Positions 1 through 5,892 of a DNA stretch of 7,002 bases are shown here, piece after piece (the first letter of the stretch is position 1; each line of letters starts with the position of its first letter). Where the stretch lies: NCBI GenBank assembly GCA_903821715.1, contig CAIJMB010000137.1:1-7002 (forward strand), read 5' to 3'. Source of the DNA: an uncultured Flavobacteriales bacterium. GTDB lineage: Bacteria > Bacteroidota > Bacteroidia > Flavobacteriales > Schleiferiaceae. Under the pieces are notes generated by a model. The model saw nothing but the letters and a program-made list of their open reading frames with translations, was not told the DNA's origin and did not search any database. The translations under genes were made by a program, and so were the position numbers.

Positions 1-84
1 GGCCAGAACAACTTCAATCCCGCGGAATCATATGTGACAATTACCGTAGCAACCCCATTGTCAATGTCTGCCGGGACGCGGTAG
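1..84 (+). CDS. possible C-terminal end of an Ig-like (MBG-type) repeat surface protein, partial
   Basis: Frame 1 of the plus strand is open from the window edge to a TAG at 82-84 and encodes 27 residues, including GQNNFNPAESYVTITV followed by ATPLSMSAGTR. This resembles the last strands of MBG-type bacterial Ig-like repeats, which commonly read G-x-x-x-(F/Y)-N-P-A-x-S-x-x-x-T-I-T-V. Such repeats are common in large secreted or surface proteins of Bacteroidota, often with a C-terminal sorting domain. Here the frame stops about ten residues after the repeat, so a sorting domain is either absent or lost. The other two plus frames after the stop show no recognisable continuation. With so few residues this could be a true gene end, a decayed remnant or chance. 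It would be convergent with hipA. Confidence 0.33.
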   Translation, partial: GQNNFNPAESYVTITVATPLSMSAGTR

Positions 85-129
85 ACATGTCGGGGGGTCC
101 TGTACAATTTCACTGTAGAAGAATGCGGG

Positions 130-169
130 TAGCGCCTGAAGATCCAATTTTCTGACTTCGTAAGCGCTA
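130..169. terminator. weak hairpin in the convergent intergenic space
   Basis: The interval 85-232 holds no recognisable gene. Within it, TAGCGC (130-135) pairs with GCGCTA (164-169), and inside that GAAG (138-141) pairs with CTTC (156-159), separated by a small asymmetric internal loop and a 14-base apical loop. It sits downstream of hipA and downstream of the putative plus-strand gene end, where a bidirectional terminator would be expected. Neither side is followed by a clean run of T, so an intrinsic terminator is only a possibility. Rho-dependent ending or no function are equally plausible. Confidence 0.2.
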
Positions 170-232
170 GTTATTAATGAATTGATAATTTTGAAGTTGG
201 GATTTAGCGAACCTTAGGTACTAATCTCGCTC

Positions 233-1537
233 TCACCGCGGCATCGTTGCGTTGAGACGTACGAGTGTCGCATGAATGGCATCCCTTAGTGCAGGATCAA
301 CGTGTTGCTCATTGGCATATTCGTTCCAATTACCTACGACCTGATCGACCTGGTCGATGATCTCTTCTGCTCGTTTGATGTTCATTTTGCGCGCTACTTC
401 GAGCACATCTGCCTTGGTGATGTGGGACCTTTTACCATTTATACTCAAGCAGTGTTGACTGACCCAAGTACTGGACGGTCGGTAGGCATGGCATACGTCA
501 TAGGCAGGCGCTAGGGACCATTGCCCGCCTTGATCCATTGCAAACGCAAAGTTCTTGGTATGGTCGTCGCAGTTTCGGGCAGCGACATTGAACACCATTC
601 TTCTGAAAAGTTGCTCAGCCTGTGGGTACGGAAGTGCCAGAAGCCTCATGGTTTCAAATAAGTCTTCGTAGGAGTACAGGTTGATGTCTTTAAAGTCATA
701 GTGCCGCATTGCACAAAAGGACTGGACATGAACTTTATCGGTAGTATTGGTGCGGTCAAATCGCTTGGTCATGAAGTGCGCTCTACCATTTTCTTCCAGG
801 AGCTCACATTCCATCATTTCAATTCCTGCAGCCACGGCCATTTTGTAGTAGGCCATTTCAACTCGTCCGTATCCTAATGAGGTGCCGAATTGTTCGTCTT
901 CAACCCCATCAAATTTGATGAGGTAGTGCTCAAATCCACTGGGAATATGCGCTTGGCCGCTCCGGATTTCTTGGGTCTCCTTGTTGAAGGCAATCAATGC
1001 CTTGGCGCGAGCACCACCTGCAGATGTTCCGACTTTGAGAATAGCCTGAAGGGCCTTTTCTTGTTCGGGCGCGAGGTTGGTGAGAAACGCTTGCCTGCCA
1101 GAAAGAATCTTTGACGTAATGTCGATTAATTCATTCATTTCCAGATTAATGGATTCGCTTTGAGTCTTGGGCATAGCGGGCTCGAATTCCAGTGCGCCCA
1201 TCGCTCGCTGGCCGATGAAGCAGAGCGTTTCAACTGGATTGATGCTGTTGGCAGGCCGGTTGTTGTGTACGAGCCATTGATTGATCAAGGCGCTTCCGTA
1301 CTTGTCCGGCAGCACATCCGCGAGCAAACCGGGCAGTCCTTTAAACGTAATAGTGTTGCGGTGATCGGGGAACCTGAACGTGCGAGAGGCTTCCAGGGGC
1401 ATTAGGATCGGAGATAATTCTAAACCCGTTTGGACGAAATCAGGGTCGTATTCAAAGGATGCGGTACCATTTTGTTCATCCCAAGCAACGGCCCCTACCC
1501 GCTGATTCCAAATGGTGACAAATGCAGTTTGAATCAT
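233..1537 (-). CDS. hipA: HipA-family serine/threonine kinase toxin
   Basis: A 434-residue full-length HipA kinase, the toxin of a type II toxin-antitoxin pair. In E. coli, HipA phosphorylates glutamyl-tRNA synthetase, stalling translation and promoting persistence; the target here is unknown. The N-terminal subdomain spans about residues 1-110, so this is not a split HipS/HipT system. Visible kinase landmarks are the Ser-containing P-loop at 170-180 (GTSAGGARAKA), a likely ATP-binding lysine K208 in HYLIKFDG, the catalytic loop NCDDHTKN (D324, N329) and the metal-binding aspartate D347 in APAYDV. All expected catalytic residues are present, so it is probably active. Its ATG shares one base with the hipB stop (TAATG), implying translational coupling. 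No Shine-Dalgarno sequence is visible. Sampled GC is about 50 percent, well below the upstream operon, suggesting horizontal acquisition. Confidence 0.95.
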   Translation of the reverse strand: MIQTAFVTIWNQRVGAVAWDEQNGTASFEYDPDFVQTGLELSPILMPLEASRTFRFPDHRNTITFKGLPGLLADVLPDKYGSALINQWLVHNNRPANSINPVETLCFIGQRAMGALEFEPAMPKTQSESINLEMNELIDITSKILSGRQAFLTNLAPEQEKALQAILKVGTSAGGARAKALIAFNKETQEIRSGQAHIPSGFEHYLIKFDGVEDEQFGTSLGYGRVEMAYYKMAVAAGIEMMECELLEENGRAHFMTKRFDRTNTTDKVHVQSFCAMRHYDFKDINLYSYEDLFETMRLLALPYPQAEQLFRRMVFNVAARNCDDHTKNFAFAMDQGGQWSLAPAYDVCHAYRPSSTWVSQHCLSINGKRSHITKADVLEVARKMNIKRAEEIIDQVDQVVGNWNEYANEQHVDPALRDAIHATLVRLNATMPR

Positions 1538-1887
1538 TACCAGTCTGATTTTTTTGACTCCGGATTCGCAGTTGATCGACTTGCCCGCTTTCGTTGGTTG
1601 AACTCAAGCTTCGCTAGTTCAAGCGGACTTAATTCGTGGGACACCTTGAAGTTTTTCAGCGCGTGCAATTGGTCCAAGGAGCGCAGTACTTGGATAAGGG
1701 TCAGCAGGGTGCTTCTCCGGCCCAATTCAAGGTCCCGTATTGTAGTTCGATGAACGCCGGACCGGTCCCCCAATTCCTCTTGGGTTAAATTCCGCTCAAG
1801 TCGTACCGCTCGAACGTATTCACCAATGGCCTTGATCACCATGCCGTCGGTCATTCGTCTCAATTCAATGGTGGAAAATTCGTTCAT
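1537..1887 (-). CDS. hipB: HipB-like Xre-family antitoxin and autorepressor
   Basis: A 116-residue helix-turn-helix protein directly upstream of hipA. By analogy with HipB it would bind the kinase to neutralise it and repress its own promoter. The HTH spans about residues 22-73, with TQEELGDRSGV (35-45) as the first HTH helix region and HRTTIRDLELG (46-56) carrying the recognition helix. A charged tail follows and ends NPESKKSDW. E. coli HipB also has a flexible tail ending in Glu-Trp, where the terminal Trp contacts HipA and the tail is used by Lon; the resemblance is by eye. The start is uncertain: M1 lies only about 5 bases from the predicted transcription start, while M12 (codon at 1852-1854) would give a roughly 38-base leader and still retain the whole HTH. 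The last codons include an A7 run (1549-1555) in -1 slippage register. Confidence 0.9.
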   Translation of the reverse strand: MNEFSTIELRRMTDGMVIKAIGEYVRAVRLERNLTQEELGDRSGVHRTTIRDLELGRRSTLLTLIQVLRSLDQLHALKNFKVSHELSPLELAKLEFNQRKRASRSTANPESKKSDW

Positions 1888-1898
1888 AGCAGGCTATA

Positions 1899-1928
1899 AT
1901 TATACTTAATGATGTAATATTACATCAA
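1899..1928 (-). promoter_or_regulatory. predicted hipBA promoter
   Basis: Read on the minus strand, TTGATG (1923-1928) and a perfect TATAAT (1899-1904) are separated by 18 bp, a good match to a general sigma-70 type promoter facing hipB. No Bacteroidota-type TAnnTTTG element is seen in 1888-2008, so this promoter differs in style from the one proposed for yicC. That would fit an imported module, but it is a prediction only. The expected start of transcription near 1890-1893 leaves almost no leader before the hipB ATG at 1887. Confidence 0.5.
1910..1927. promoter_or_regulatory. 18-bp perfect palindrome, probable HipB operator
   Basis: TGATGTAATATTACATCA is identical to its own reverse complement over all 18 bases. 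It covers most of the predicted -35 element and much of the spacer of the hipBA promoter, where a bound dimeric HTH repressor would block RNA polymerase. HipB-family antitoxins repress their own operons through palindromic sites, so HipB is the likely ligand. The half-site TGATGTAAT does not resemble the E. coli HipB operator half-site TATCC. A shorter palindrome, TATAATTATA (1895-1904), overlaps the -10 element and could be a secondary site or simply AT-rich sequence. Confidence 0.65.
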
Positions 1929-1977
1929 ATAATCGAACAAAACAACATGATCTGGATGCGAAAAATCACGTCACGTC

Positions 1978-2007
1978 GTACCGCTCTGAATGCGGCACCG
2001 TACCGCA
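1978..2007. repeat. short competing repeats downstream of the nuclease gene
   Basis: GTACCGC occurs twice in direct orientation (1978-1984 and 2000-2006). Between them lies TGCGG (1991-1995), which can pair with CCGCA at 2003-2007; its GCGG can alternatively pair with CCGC at 1981-1984. These small alternative hairpins follow the nuclease stop codon directly, but no T run comes after them in the direction of transcription, so they are at best a weak transcript end. The rest of the 121-bp spacer up to hipB is AT-rich and holds the promoter and operator. Confidence 0.2.
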
Positions 2008-2008
2008 C

Positions 2009-4738
2009 TCATTCTTGAGCGCTAGCACTACTCAGCGTGGAATTCCCCTGAAAAAACTCCGCAATCGAGTTAGCCAGGGGCCGCAGCACCTCAGCTTCAA
2101 AGGCATTTAGGTCTGCGCGGGTGAGCAAGCTTCGCTTGGCGATGCTAAACCAAAGCACGGGGTCGTGGGGGCGCCGCATGGGGGCGATTCCGACCTGGAA
2201 TTCACGGGCGTCGGGGTAGCGCTGGCCGAGCATCCAGGCATAGGTCATCAGCTGGAACCCCTTAGCCTTGCTGGGTTTTTGAAGCTCGGCCCAGTCGGAT
2301 TTGCAACGGGTGCTGGCCTCGTCGACCGAGCCTGTTTTGATGTCGACCACGACCAGTCGGCCGTCGGACCAGCGCTCGATGCGGTCGGCGGTTCCGCGCA
2401 CGGGGACGCCCCCGAAGTCCAGCTGCAGCAGGGCTTCGAGCTTTTCTTCGACGCCCAGTACTTCGAAGGGCAGTTCGCGGTCGTCTTCGTTGCGCTGGCC
2501 TTCGGCCTCAGCCCAGGCCTGGGCCATGTGCAGGGCGATTTGGCGCGTCAGCATCGGGTACCCGGTGTCGAGCGACGAGGGCATTTCTTTGTTGATGCCT
2601 TCGTGGGTCCAGGATTCGACGCGGTCCACGGCCCATTGGCCCTCGGCCTTGAGGGTCTTGTAGAGCTGCTCGTGCACATAGTGCAGGGCGGTTCCGAGGG
2701 CGTCTGCCGCGACGCGGTCGTGGGTGCGCGATTCTTCGCGGATCTCGAGCACGTTGCGCACCAAAAAGAGGTAGGGGTCCTCGAGAAAGCGCTGGAATCC
2801 GGTGGGGCTCAGACCCTTGCGCTGCAGGGCGTCGGCGACTAGGGGCCACACTTCGGGGCCGGTGGGCACGTCGGCGCCTTCGGGCTGAAACTGGTCGGGG
2901 CGCAGCGGCCAGTTGAGGCGGCGGTCGGTCACGCGGATGCCGGGGTAGCGGGCGAGTTCGAGTTGGGCCTGGCGCACCCAGCGGCTGGCCTCGCCCTTGC
3001 CAAGTCCGTCGGGCTCGCTGTTGACGACCATCACGACGGTTTCGGCGCGCTGCATCAGGCGGTAGAGGTGGTAGGCCGCCACCGACTCGCGGTCCTGGGG
3101 CAGCGGAAGCCCGTAGGCCTTGCGCAAGTCAAAGGGCAAAAAGCTCGCGGTGCTGCGCCCCTGCGGCAGCACGCCTTCGTTGAGCGGAGCCACGATGAGT
3201 CGCTTAAAATCCAGGGCACGGGTCTCGAGTAAGCCCATGATTTGCAGACCGTTGAAGGGCTCGCCAAAAAAGGCGACGGGCGACTCCGTGGCCAGCGATC
3301 GGTAAAGGCGCAAGAGGCTTCCGACGCCCAGCACCTCGTCGGGAAGCATGCCATGCAGCCGTTCGAGGATTTGCAGCACGGCGCGGGCGGGCTCCCCTTC
3401 CCAGGCGGGGCGCGGAACCGACAGCCAATGGGCCGTGCGCTTGGCAAGTTCCTGAATGAGCTGCCGCGGGTCGTGGGCGGGGCGCCACAAGGCTGCGTCA
3501 GCACCCAACAGGGCTTCGACCTGGGCCGCAGACCAGTGGGCCCGGCGCGCCCGGCGAAGCTCAAATTGTGCCCGGACCAGCGCGCTGGGGTCAGCGACCA
3601 CCATCGCGGCAAAGGGGTGAATCAGGGTAGCTTCGAGCAGGGGGCGCGGGTAGCTTCCGCGGTTTTGCTCGCGGGCCTCGTGGAGCTGCAAAAAGACCTC
3701 CACCCCGGCGTAGGGCAGGGTCAGGTAGAGCGGAAGGCCCATGGTCACGTTGGCCTCTTCGATGCCCTCGGGCAGAGCCTGCAGCACGGGCACCAAAAGG
3801 CTCTCGTCGCCCAGCACCACGGCGGTTTGGCGGGCCATTTCGGGACCCCATTCCTCGAGCAGTGCCCCCACCGACTGGGCGACGCCGAGGTGGCGGCTGG
3901 CCGAGATGATTTCGATCTGCTGCTGCCCCGTGGCCCAGTGCGCGGGGGCATCCTGAAGGTCGACCGTCAGCCCCTCAGGCAGGCGTTGGGCGAGGTCGCG
4001 CAGGGCTTCGCCCGCCTCGTGCACCTCGAGGTCGAGGTAGTGGCGGTCGGCGTCCCAGAGGGCTTGTGCGCCGAGGTGCAGGTGGGCGGAGCGCAGCAGC
4101 GCTTCCTCAGGCGGCGTCAGGGCATTGAACCCTGCAAAAAACAGGCGGTCGACTCCGTGGCGGGCGCGCCAGTTCAGCCATTGGGCCTCGGTTGGGCCAC
4201 TGGGCGGGGGCGAAGCGCGGCGAAACTGCATTCCGGGCGTGGTCATGCCTTGGGCCCCAAGGGCCTCGTGGTAGGCGGCGTAGAGTTCGGGAAGCTGGCG
4301 CCACAGGCCCAGACGGCGCTGCATCAGCTCGGTGGGCTCTTCAAGGCCCCATTCGCCGAGGGCCTCGATTTCGCGCAGCTCGCGCAGGGCGGCGTTTGCA
4401 TCCGCTCCGTGGCGGTCGAGCTCGCCAAAGTCGCGCAAAATGGTCGGAGCCCAGCGCAGAAACTCGTCCAAGGGATCCGCATGCGTCCCGGCCACCTGGC
4501 GGTGTGCACTAAATAGAGCGAGCAGCTGCTCGGTGGGGCTGGCGGCGGGAATTCCAGCCAAATCAGCCATGACCTCTTCGATGGCCCACACGCTCGGACT
4601 CAAAATGGGCTGGTCCTGAGCCCAGTAGCGCCGCAGGCTCCGCTCGGCCCGTCGAGTGGGCAGCACGATTCCGACCCGGTGCAGCGGAACGCCACACGCG
4701 GCCGCAGTTTGGGCGACGCGCTGCAGAAAAGGGGTCAT
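2009..4738 (-). CDS. AddB/RecB-like PD-(D/E)XK nuclease without iron-sulfur cysteines
   Basis: A 909-residue protein of the Bacteroidota PD-(D/E)XK family related to AddB, whose members normally work with a UvrD/AddA-type helicase in processing double-strand ends for recombination. The N-terminus (IVLPTRRAERSL, about 24-35) lines up with the helicase-like start of the family but has no Walker A GKT, so it is not an ATPase. The region 512-590 (LIVAPLNEGVLP onward) is a family landmark. The C-terminal nuclease is intact: G682 and H686, D785 in GTADR, D799 and K801 in VVVDIKTG, and Q829/Y833 in FQLMTY. Only C15 and C812 exist in the whole protein. Where relatives have a cysteine before Pro-x-x-F this one reads FLEDPYLF, and the chain ends without the usual C-terminal Cys cluster. 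It starts 6 bp after nadD; no helicase partner gene is in the window. Confidence 0.85.
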   Translation of the reverse strand: MTPFLQRVAQTAAACGVPLHRVGIVLPTRRAERSLRRYWAQDQPILSPSVWAIEEVMADLAGIPAASPTEQLLALFSAHRQVAGTHADPLDEFLRWAPTILRDFGELDRHGADANAALRELREIEALGEWGLEEPTELMQRRLGLWRQLPELYAAYHEALGAQGMTTPGMQFRRASPPPSGPTEAQWLNWRARHGVDRLFFAGFNALTPPEEALLRSAHLHLGAQALWDADRHYLDLEVHEAGEALRDLAQRLPEGLTVDLQDAPAHWATGQQQIEIISASRHLGVAQSVGALLEEWGPEMARQTAVVLGDESLLVPVLQALPEGIEEANVTMGLPLYLTLPYAGVEVFLQLHEAREQNRGSYPRPLLEATLIHPFAAMVVADPSALVRAQFELRRARRAHWSAAQVEALLGADAALWRPAHDPRQLIQELAKRTAHWLSVPRPAWEGEPARAVLQILERLHGMLPDEVLGVGSLLRLYRSLATESPVAFFGEPFNGLQIMGLLETRALDFKRLIVAPLNEGVLPQGRSTASFLPFDLRKAYGLPLPQDRESVAAYHLYRLMQRAETVVMVVNSEPDGLGKGEASRWVRQAQLELARYPGIRVTDRRLNWPLRPDQFQPEGADVPTGPEVWPLVADALQRKGLSPTGFQRFLEDPYLFLVRNVLEIREESRTHDRVAADALGTALHYVHEQLYKTLKAEGQWAVDRVESWTHEGINKEMPSSLDTGYPMLTRQIALHMAQAWAEAEGQRNEDDRELPFEVLGVEEKLEALLQLDFGGVPVRGTADRIERWSDGRLVVVDIKTGSVDEASTRCKSDWAELQKPSKAKGFQLMTYAWMLGQRYPDAREFQVGIAPMRRPHDPVLWFSIAKRSLLTRADLNAFEAEVLRPLANSIAEFFQGNSTLSSASAQE

Positions 4739-4744
4739 CGGGGT

Positions 4745-5326
4745 CTAGCGGTAGAGATCGTGATCTCGAATATACGCTGCGACGGCGGCCGGTAGGTCGT
4801 CAAGGGTTTCGGAACCTTCGGCCACACTTCGCCGCACCGAGGTACTACTTCTCGCCATCAAGGCATCGTCAACCTGGCGAACGCGCGGATGCTGCAGCCA
4901 GCTCGACTCTGGATCCAATCCTGAATCGGGACGGGGGTACACGACCAGTTCGGCCAGTTCCAGAATGCGTTCGGGACTGCGCCAACGGCTGAATCCAGCC
5001 AAGTTGTCTTCGCCCATGAGCAGCGCGAACTGGTGTTCGGGGTGCCGCGTCGCAAGGAGTTCCAAGGTGTCGACCGTGTAGTTGGGCTGGGGCATTCCGA
5101 GTTCGACGTCGCTGGCGGCCAGCCCCGACCGACCGGCCACTGCGAGCTGAAGCATGGCAAAGCGGTGGGCGTCGCTCGCAAGCGTTTCGCCCTGCTTGAA
5201 GGGGTTGCGCGGGGTAAGCACCAACCACACTTCGTCGAGGCGGGCGTGCTTTTGAAGTCGCTCGGCCACTAGCAAGTGGCTCAGGTGCACGGGGTTAAAC
5301 GTGCCCAGCAGCAGGCCTATGCGCAC
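4745..5326 (-). CDS. nadD: nicotinate-nucleotide adenylyltransferase
   Basis: A 193-residue cytoplasmic enzyme that joins nicotinate mononucleotide to AMP from ATP, giving deamido-NAD, the penultimate step of NAD synthesis. The N-terminal nucleotidyltransferase signature is at 8-18 (GTFNPVHLSHL), where both histidines (H14, H17) are kept but the usual glycine between them is serine (S16). Other landmarks are NYTVDTL (82-88), MGEDN (104-108), the ATP-binding SSTSVR (160-165) and the terminal YIRDHDLYR. Length is normal for the family. The start codon is GTG at 5324-5326; the next several upstream codons in this frame include no start, and the signature requires this one. It overlaps the end of gmk by 10 bp and ends 6 bp before the nuclease gene, so translation is probably coupled. 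Confidence 0.95.
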   Translation of the reverse strand: MRIGLLLGTFNPVHLSHLLVAERLQKHARLDEVWLVLTPRNPFKQGETLASDAHRFAMLQLAVAGRSGLAASDVELGMPQPNYTVDTLELLATRHPEHQFALLMGEDNLAGFSRWRSPERILELAELVVYPRPDSGLDPESSWLQHPRVRQVDDALMARSSTSVRRSVAEGSETLDDLPAAVAAYIRDHDLYR

Positions 5327-5892
5327 AACGGAGCAAATGCTAAAATCGCCGCAAGGGCCTCGGATTCAGCCCGATCGAGGTCGTCGTTGACCACCACCCG
5401 GTCAAAGTCGGGCGCTTGAGCGAGCTCCCACTCCGCCTTGGCTAAGCGCTGGGTGATTTGGTCTTCGGTCTCGGTTCCGCGCCCGCGAAGCCGCTGACCC
5501 AGCACCTCAAGGCTCGGCGGAGCCACAAACAGCGCCAAGGCCCGGTCGCCAAACTGCTGCTTGAGGTTGCGGCCGCCCACCACGTCAATGTCAAAGGCCA
5601 CGACCTTGCCCTCGGCCCAGAGGCGCTCGACCTCGCTGCGCAAGGTTCCGTAGTAGCGACCAGGGTAGACCTCTTCCCACTCGAGGAATTCGCCCCGATC
5701 GATGCGCGCCTGAAAGTCTTCGGTCGTCAAAAAGTGGTAGTCGACTTCGTCCTCTTCGCTTCCGCGCGGAGCCCGCGTCGTCGCCGAAATACTGAACGCC
5801 AGCCCAGGAAGCTGCGCCATCAGCCGGCGCACCAGCGTGGTTTTGCCGGCGCCCGACGGAGCAGAAAGAATGAGGAGTTGGCCGGGGGACAT
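5317..5892 (-). CDS. gmk: guanylate kinase
   Basis: A 191-residue cytoplasmic enzyme that phosphorylates GMP to GDP using ATP, feeding GTP and dGTP synthesis. Counting from the ATG at 5890-5892, the P-loop APSGAGKTT is at 11-19, the GMP-binding SATTR is at 36-40 with VDYHF at 50-54, EEVYPGRYYGT is at 73-83, DIDVVGG is at 101-107 and the lid arginines RGRGTE are at 137-141. DIDVVGG and VVVNDDLD look typical of Bacteroidota. The frame is open further upstream to a TTG at 5968-5970, which would add 26 residues, but these are translated short repeats (ANLANL-type) and would put extra sequence before the conserved MSPGQLLILSAPSG start, so the ATG is preferred. No Shine-Dalgarno sequence is visible. 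The 3' end overlaps nadD by 10 bp. Confidence 0.95.
   Translation of the reverse strand: MSPGQLLILSAPSGAGKTTLVRRLMAQLPGLAFSISATTRAPRGSEEDEVDYHFLTTEDFQARIDRGEFLEWEEVYPGRYYGTLRSEVERLWAEGKVVAFDIDVVGGRNLKQQFGDRALALFVAPPSLEVLGQRLRGRGTETEDQITQRLAKAEWELAQAPDFDRVVVNDDLDRAESEALAAILAFAPLCA

Noticed and set aside
84..91. GACATGTC palindrome as a regulatory site
   Set aside because: Only 8 bases, no promoter elements around it and no nearby start codon for it to control.
233..1537. Split HipBST-type system
   Set aside because: HipA is a single 434-residue chain with its N-terminal subdomain fused; there is no third small gene between hipB and hipA, which overlap by one base.
1961..1976. ACGTCACGT followed on the minus strand by a T5 run as a terminator of the nuclease operon
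   Set aside because: The pairing arms are 4 bases with a 1-base loop, which cannot form a hairpin, and the T run is short.
163..2025. AGCGCTAG present at both 163-170 and 2018-2025, flanking hipBA, considered as insertion-site repeats
   Set aside because: Only 8 bp, with no extension on either side and one copy inside the nuclease coding sequence. A shared 8-mer between two flanks of about 200 bp is roughly an even chance.
3242..4516. Long plus-strand open frame (424 codons) and the 225-codon one at 2165-2842
   Set aside because: Both lie antisense to the nuclease gene, whose motifs and family identity are clear. High GC makes antisense frames long by default, and the translations show no recognisable domains.
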